In this document: in pieces, positions 59,951 through 64,000 of the stretch
How positions within the stretch are numbered: the stretch's first letter is position 1
Layout: every line of letters begins with the position of its first letter
DNA from: Chitinophagales bacterium
GTDB taxonomy: Bacteria > Bacteroidota > Bacteroidia > Chitinophagales > Saprospiraceae
Direction of reading: 5' to 3'
NCBI GenBank assembly: GCA_013299105.1
Contig: JAAFJY010000027.1
Span: forward strand, 49,795-113,794
Length of the DNA: 64,000 nucleotides
Made by a program: the position numbers and the translations under genes
Notes under the pieces: model-generated
What the model saw: only the letters and a program-made list of their open reading frames with translations
Databases searched by the model: none
Told to the model about the DNA's origin: nothing

Positions 59951-60103
59951 AGAAAATATTTTTGCCCAAAATAACACAAGCTCAACTTGCGAACAAAGCA
60001 TTTTTTTGCTAAATAGTGCCTTGAATCAATTTTGGAACGATTTTTGTTCTTGGGCAAAAAAACAAGGGGCTTAAATTTTACCTTCCAAAGAAAAACTGCT
60101 TTT

Positions 60104-61639
60104 GTGAGAACCGGACTAGGACAAAAACAATTACTGCTACAAAAACTGTCACCGCAACAGATTCAGCTCATGAAGCTCTTGCAGGTGCCTACTGCCCTTT
60201 TGGAACAACGCATCAAAGAAGAAATAGAACTCAACCCAGCCCTAGAAGAAGTAGACACGGAGCCCTTGGAAGATAATTCGGAGAGCGAAATTGACCTCAA
60301 TGCAGGCAACGAAGAAGAAACCCCCGAAAGCGATGAAAACCAATACAGCGAAGACGCCGTTGACCTCGATGACTACTACAACGGGTACATGGAAGACGAC
60401 CCAGCCTCGTATAAAGAGCGCGGTGAAACCTACAACCCCGATGAAGAGGGGAAAAGCCAACCCCTGGCACTGGAAAGCTCCTTCCACGAGTTCATGGAGC
60501 AACAATTGGGGCTTTTGGAACTCGAAAACGACACCCAACTCAAAATCGCCAAGCAAATCATCGGCAGCCTGGATGAAGACGGCTACTTGCGGCGCGAGCC
60601 CTATGGCATTGCTGACGACCTGCTTTTTTCGCAAAATATCTTTACTGATGAAAAAGAAGTGTTGGATGTGTTGAGAAAAATCCAGCGCCTGGACCCCCCA
60701 GGCATTGCCGCCCGCGATTTACAAGAGTGTTTGTTGATCCAATTGCAGCTTAAACTCGACCAAGATGAAGAACTCGAAGACCAAGATCTTGCCAGCTTGA
60801 AGTTGGCCATCAAAATCGTCAAAAAGCAATTTGAAGCTTTTTCCAAAAAACATTTCGACAAGCTCCAGCGCAGCCTCAACATCAGCGAAAAGCAACTCAA
60901 AAACGCCATCCAAGAGGTACTCAAACTCAACCCCAAGCCTGCCAGCGGACACGTAGCTGGGGCAATGGAAAGGGGCTTGCAATACATCATCCCCGATTTT
61001 ATCCTGCAAAACCGCGATGGTGAGCTGGAATTGGCCCTCAATGCCCGCAATGCCCCCGATTTACGCATCAGCGACTCTTTTCGCGAGATGTTGCGGGGCT
61101 TGAACGACCAGCGCAGGGTCAACAAGCTTTCGCGGCAGCAACGCGATACATTGCAATTCATCAAACAAAAAATAGAATCAGCCCGTTGGTTCGTTGACGC
61201 CATCAAACAGCGCTCAGAGACGATGTCGAAGACCATGTTGGCCATTATGGATTACCAAAGGGAATATTTTTTGAGCGGGGATCAAAAGAAAATTCGACCC
61301 ATGATTTTGCAGGATATCGCCGAAAGAACGGCACTAGACGTATCCACCATCTCCAGGGTTGTGAACAGCAAATATGTGCAAACGGAATACGGTGTGAAAC
61401 GCCTAAAAGAGTTTTTCTCCGAGTCCTTACAAAACGCTGATGGTGAAGAAATTTCAACCTTGGAAGTGAAGAAAATTTTGGCAGAAATCATCAGCGAAGA
61501 AGACAAAAAACGCCCCCACTCCGACGACCGGCTTACCCAGATATTGGAAGAGAAAGGTTACCCTATTGCCCGCCGTACCGTAGCCAAGTACCGGGAGCAG
61601 TTGAACATTCCCAAAGCTAGTTTGCGGAAACAGTTGTAG
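60104..61639 (+). CDS. rpoN: RNA polymerase sigma-54 factor
   Basis: GTG 60104 is chosen: it gives RTGLGQKQLLLQKLSPQQIQ at once, the usual region I start, whereas the TTG at 60032 adds an unlikely extension. The protein has 511 residues. Region I (activator interaction) is Gln/Leu-rich (LMKLLQVPTALLEQRIKEEI), region II is acidic (about residues 55-120), then the core-binding domain, HTH (RTALDVSTISRVVNSKYVQT) and the RpoN box near the end (IARRTVAKYREQLNIP). It needs AAA+ enhancer-binding proteins; none is coded here. Confidence 0.96.
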   Translation: MRTGLGQKQLLLQKLSPQQIQLMKLLQVPTALLEQRIKEEIELNPALEEVDTEPLEDNSESEIDLNAGNEEETPESDENQYSEDAVDLDDYYNGYMEDDPASYKERGETYNPDEEGKSQPLALESSFHEFMEQQLGLLELENDTQLKIAKQIIGSLDEDGYLRREPYGIADDLLFSQNIFTDEKEVLDVLRKIQRLDPPGIAARDLQECLLIQLQLKLDQDEELEDQDLASLKLAIKIVKKQFEAFSKKHFDKLQRSLNISEKQLKNAIQEVLKLNPKPASGHVAGAMERGLQYIIPDFILQNRDGELELALNARNAPDLRISDSFREMLRGLNDQRRVNKLSRQQRDTLQFIKQKIESARWFVDAIKQRSETMSKTMLAIMDYQREYFLSGDQKKIRPMILQDIAERTALDVSTISRVVNSKYVQTEYGVKRLKEFFSESLQNADGEEISTLEVKKILAEIISEEDKKRPHSDDRLTQILEEKGYPIARRTVAKYREQLNIPKASLRKQL

Positions 61640-61772
61640 GCCATATTTCGCCAAAAAACTGGTTTTCCCTGTGCAAACGCTACTTTTTTTGCATCTTTGG
61701 GCCGGGAAACGAGATTTGGGCTCAGCACCTCTTCTCAGGATTTATTCTCCTTCACTTTCAATCGCACATACA

Positions 61773-61904
61773 ATGTCTGAAATTGAAAACGCCGGACGGA
61801 AAGGATACTGCATGTTGTATTTCTTTATTTTCTTTTTCCTTTTCCTTGCCATGCTCATTTACCTGTACATGGGCAATAACAATGGGGTGCCGCCAGTGCA
61901 ATAA
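61773..61904 (+). CDS. 43-residue single-TM small protein
   Basis: The frame starts at ATG 61773 with SEIENAGRKGYCMLYFFIFF and ends YLYMGNNNGVPPVQ. It has one TM segment (MLYFFIFFFLFLAMLIYLYM). It lies 133 bp after rpoN on the same strand. The long in-frame extension to 61671 lacks coding character. No known family. Confidence 0.55.
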   Translation: MSEIENAGRKGYCMLYFFIFFFLFLAMLIYLYMGNNNGVPPVQ

Positions 61905-61933
61905 GCCCCTGACCAAGCGTAGGTACGTAATGC

Positions 61934-63115
61934 CTACGCTTGGTCCAATGATTGCAAAATCACTTTACAAGCCTGGATGATTTCGGCTTCACCAATGGTC
62001 AGCGGTGGAGCGATGCGGATGCTTTCGGTATTGAACAGGAACCAATCGCTCAAAACCCCATGGTCCAGGCAGTAGCGGATGGTTTTCATGACTTGTTCAA
62101 AACTGCCCAAATCTACCGCCATCAGCAGTCCTGCACTTCGAATTTCTCGAATTTTTGGATGTTTTAGGTTTTCTCTGAAAATTTCCGCTTTGGCTTTCAC
62201 TTGGCCGATGTAAGGCGTTTCCAACATTACTTTCAGATTGGCCAATGCGGCAGCGCAACTCACCGGGTGCCCGCCAAAGGTGGTGATGTGCCCCAAAATA
62301 GGATTGTAGCTCAGGCTTTGCATCACTTTCCGATCGGCTACGAAAGCCCCAATTGGCATGCCACCGCCCATCGCTTTGGCCAAAAGCAGTACATCGGGCA
62401 CGATGCCGTATTGTTCAAAAGCAAACAAGGAGCCCGTGCGGCCAAAACCCACCTGGATTTCGTCCAATAGCAATAAGGCTCCAACTTGGGTACAGCGGGC
62501 GCGCAGTTTTTGCAAATAATCGTTTTGTGGCACAGTAACCCCACTTTCTGCCCCTACCGTCTCGATTACTACCGCCGCAGTTTTTTCGGTGATCAACTCC
62601 AAGTCCCCTTCATTGTTGAAATGGATATGGCTGATGCCCGGTAACAAGGGGTGAAAAGCCTGCGTAAACTCGGTAGGCGACATCAGGCTCGCCGCGCCTT
62701 GGGTGCTGCCGTGGTAAGCCCGGTGCGCCGAGATGATTTCGGCTCGACCCGTATAGCGTTTGGCCAGTTTCATGGCCCCTTCTACGGCTTCGGTACCGGA
62801 GTTGACGAAGTAAACCGAGTTGAGGCTGGCAGGCAAGCTGGCGCAGAGCAATTCGGCCAATTGCACCTGGGGATCCAGCACAAACTCACCATAAACCAAG
62901 GTATGCAAATAGCGATCCGCCTGGGTTTTGATGGCCTCCACCACTGCCGGATGCCGATGCCCCAAACTGCTGACGCTGATACCCGCGATGAGGTCGAGAT
63001 AGGCTTTGCCCTCGCGGTCGTAAAGGTACAGGCCCTCGGAGCGTTCAATGTCCAGCATCAAAGGACTGGGGCTGGTTTGGGCCACATGGCTCAGGAAAAG
63101 TTGTCGTAAATGCAT
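61934..63115 (-). CDS. Class III PLP-dependent aminotransferase (acetylornithine/ornithine type)
   Basis: ATG 63115 gives 393 residues. Motifs: [40 protein letters not shown] (PLP-phosphate site), [37 protein letters not shown] (Asp that binds the pyridine N), [20 protein letters not shown] (PLP Lys) and [15 protein letters not shown]. The family moves an amino group from an omega-amino acid (acetylornithine, ornithine, GABA) to 2-oxoglutarate. No arginine-pathway neighbours are present, so the substrate is open. Confidence 0.92.
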   Translation of the reverse strand: MHLRQLFLSHVAQTSPSPLMLDIERSEGLYLYDREGKAYLDLIAGISVSSLGHRHPAVVEAIKTQADRYLHTLVYGEFVLDPQVQLAELLCASLPASLNSVYFVNSGTEAVEGAMKLAKRYTGRAEIISAHRAYHGSTQGAASLMSPTEFTQAFHPLLPGISHIHFNNEGDLELITEKTAAVVIETVGAESGVTVPQNDYLQKLRARCTQVGALLLLDEIQVGFGRTGSLFAFEQYGIVPDVLLLAKAMGGGMPIGAFVADRKVMQSLSYNPILGHITTFGGHPVSCAAALANLKVMLETPYIGQVKAKAEIFRENLKHPKIREIRSAGLLMAVDLGSFEQVMKTIRYCLDHGVLSDWFLFNTESIRIAPPLTIGEAEIIQACKVILQSLDQA

Positions 63116-63119
63116 GGGG

Positions 63120-63148
63120 CAAAGATAGAAGTTGAGGGGAATAACAAA
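63120..63148 (-). promoter_or_regulatory. Promoter of the aminotransferase, TTTG-N17-TATCTTTG
   Basis: On the minus strand TTTG (63148-63145) and TATCTTTG (63127-63120) are 17 bp apart. The -7 element ends 4 bp before the ATG at 63115, suggesting a leaderless mRNA. Confidence 0.6.
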
Positions 63149-63196
63149 AAATAAGCCCCCCAATCAACTGTGCCTTGGCACCACTTAGGGTGAATC

Positions 63197-63374
63197 TTTT
63201 TAACATTTCAACCCTTCAATATTTCAACTACCCTAGGGTTTTAGCGAAAACATGAGCTTAGACTTTGGGTATATTTTTAGGCTCTTATTGGGTTTCAAGT
63301 AGTGACTCAAAACGAGTTTGTTCTGGTCATCAAGCCACAAAGACTTTTTTTGAGTGACGACTTACGAGTGACTT
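63197..63374 (+). repeat. Composite repeat: TTTCAACC stutter, family H and B-type stutter
   Basis: AACATTTCAACCCTTCAATA and GAGCTTAGACTTTGGG resemble 525-600. GGCTCTTATTGGGTTTCAAG, TTCTGGTCATCAAGCCACAA, AGACTTTTTTTGAGTGACGA and CTTACGAGTGAC repeat 41929-42024 in order. No gene is seen in 63116-63611. Confidence 0.65.
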
Positions 63375-63507
63375 TTGATGTCAACGTATTTCAGGCATAC
63401 ACAGCGCAACCATGCTATTTACGAGGGGATGCGAGTTTTGCAAAAATAAATTTTTATGTATCTTGGACAAAGGAATGAAAAATATTGTTGGTGTAATAAT
63501 TTCTTAG

Positions 63508-63515
63508 TATATTTG
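63508..63515 (+). promoter_or_regulatory. -7 motif TATATTTG upstream of the 102-residue ORF
   Basis: TATATTTG with a TTG 20 bp upstream (63485-63487). The leader would be about 90 bases. Confidence 0.5.
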
Positions 63516-63611
63516 TGCTGCTGTCATTTAGATGTATAACGTAGAAATCACTAATTTAAGGTAGTTGGCTAAACGATCAGCAAATCTTTAATATTACCAA
63601 AATTTTAAGCA

Positions 63612-63920
63612 ATGTCAAAAAAGCATCGGGGCCGGATACAGGCTCAAGGTGGTGATACAGAAAAATCAGTATCATGGTCTCAAGATACACCATTAAATAA
63701 AAAACGAGGTTTAGAGCTTTTAGACGATTTGGAAGCTCAGTTGACTGAAAAAGAGAAAAAGGAAAGAACAAAACCATTGGCTGACGCCCGTCGATTCATA
63801 GAAAATGTTGAAGGTGGACTTGATGCAGTAAATAAGCAATCTTTTTACACCCGCGACAAAGGGAACCTACGAATAGACTTGTTCACCCTTGATAATCAAA
63901 TTTTTAGTATCTTTGTGTAA
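63612..63920 (+). CDS. Small hydrophilic protein, possibly cut short by an insertion sequence
   Basis: The protein has 102 residues, no TM or signal. The first 75 residues are highly charged and helical (LDDLEAQLTEKEKKERTKPL, ADARRFIENVEGGLDAVNKQ). The last about 22 (NLRIDLFTLDNQIFSIFV) are hydrophobic and overlap a promoter motif and the start region of the next ORF. This break in character suggests that the original gene was interrupted near 63860. Function unknown. Confidence 0.5.
   Translation: MSKKHRGRIQAQGGDTEKSVSWSQDTPLNKKRGLELLDDLEAQLTEKEKKERTKPLADARRFIENVEGGLDAVNKQSFYTRDKGNLRIDLFTLDNQIFSIFV
63908..63915 (+). promoter_or_regulatory. -7 motif TATCTTTG before the right-edge ORF
   Basis: TATCTTTG, 10 bp before the ATG at 63926. 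No well-spaced -33. Confidence 0.45.
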
Positions 63921-63925
63921 AAAAC

Positions 63926-64000
63926 ATGATTGACTACAAGTCGATACGAACCGACCGACAGTTTAAGGGCGCAACAGGGAAAAGTAAATCTAAATTCGAG
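63926..64000 (+). CDS. N-terminal fragment, probably an insertion-sequence transposase
   Basis: Only 25 codons are visible (MIDYKSIRTDRQFKGATG, then KSKSKFE). The pattern I-D-Y-x-x-I-R-x-x-x-x-x-F-K-x-x-T-G-x-S-x-x-x-F resembles the N-terminal HTH region of DDE transposases of the IS5-like kind found in Bacteroidota and cyanobacteria. The call is based on this short similarity alone. The rest lies outside the window. Confidence 0.4.
   Translation, partial: MIDYKSIRTDRQFKGATGKSKSKFE

Noticed and set aside
1..64000. Known defence, secretion-island, phage or biosynthetic gene cluster
   Set aside because: I looked for restriction-modification, toxin-antitoxin, CBASS, retron, Argonaute, integrase, capsid, NRPS/PKS and T6SS signatures and saw none; the AAA ATPase at 31245 is a MoxR type without defence partners.
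1..64000. tRNA or rRNA genes
   Set aside because: No cloverleaf with a TTCGA/TTCAA T-loop in the right context and no rRNA-like stretch was found by eye; a tRNAscan-SE run would settle it.

Overview
The window looks like chromosome from a member of the Bacteroidota, most likely the Saprospiria (a Haliscomenobacter- or Lewinella-like organism). The evidence is a PorP/SprF-family type IX secretion (T9SS) protein, several secreted proteins with T9SS C-terminal sorting regions (types A and B), a bactofilin next to an AtpZ-like gene, a 181-residue ribosomal protein S16 with an acidic tail, a GYDIA-type GHMP kinase, and many TAnnTTTG (-7) promoter motifs in place of E. coli-type promoters. I found no rRNA, tRNA, CRISPR array, prophage or recognisable defence island. 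The species assignment is inference.

Layout. 0-4.4 kb: exported sugar-acid enzymes (a Tat-signal enolase-superfamily protein cut by the window edge, and an RraA-fold protein), divergent from a nucleoside-hydrolase-like protein and a CE15-type glucuronoyl esterase. 4.4-7.3 kb: ECF sigma factor, membrane anti-sigma-like protein and a Cys-rich exported protein. 7.7-10 kb: a GT2 glycosyltransferase overlapping an APC permease. 10-15.3 kb: an MBOAT acyltransferase with two SGNH proteins, probably an envelope or exopolysaccharide O-acetylation locus. 15.8-20.9 kb: PorP/SprF protein, bactofilin, AtpZ, a small membrane protein, a 7-TM protein and an MDR oxidoreductase. 21-28 kb: a repeat-rich segment that looks AT-richer, with a DoxX-like protein, a CocE/NonD hydrolase, a broken ABC gene and an unrecognised secreted protein. 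28-36 kb: a T9SS subtilisin, GNAT-like protein, lipoprotein, MoxR-type AAA ATPase, HMA-MauE membrane protein, rpsP and an unrecognised conserved-looking protein. 36-40 kb: mevalonate-pathway genes (type 2 IPP isomerase, class II HMG-CoA reductase, GHMP kinase). 40-49 kb: cytochrome c-PQQ dehydrogenase, an overlapping acyltransferase/GT2/ECF sigma operon, lpxK, an AlkA-like glycosylase and proB. 49-55.4 kb: a tandem pair of about 720-residue T9SS type B proteins and a frameshifted cohesin/dockerin T9SS protein. 55.5-64 kb: small HTH protein, two lipocalin-like proteins, small membrane proteins, an aminopeptidase P, rpoN, a class III aminotransferase, and the start of a probable transposase at the right edge.

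The most unusual content is between the genes. At least eight families of short (about 35-550 bp) dispersed elements occupy nearly every long intergenic gap. Most are inverted-repeat (hairpin) structures, several carry short stuttering phrases, and several sit exactly at gene 3' ends, where the element terminus forms the neighbouring gene's stop codon. One family (five copies) shows compensatory changes between its stem arms. The second main story is a tandem duplication at 49-53.6 kb whose junction still carries a fossil of the neighbouring gene's last codons. It lies next to a densely structured upstream region with four 10-bp-phased direct repeats. I found no complete, obviously new enzymatic system. 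The structured repeat families and the phased operator region are the best candidates for undescribed biology.
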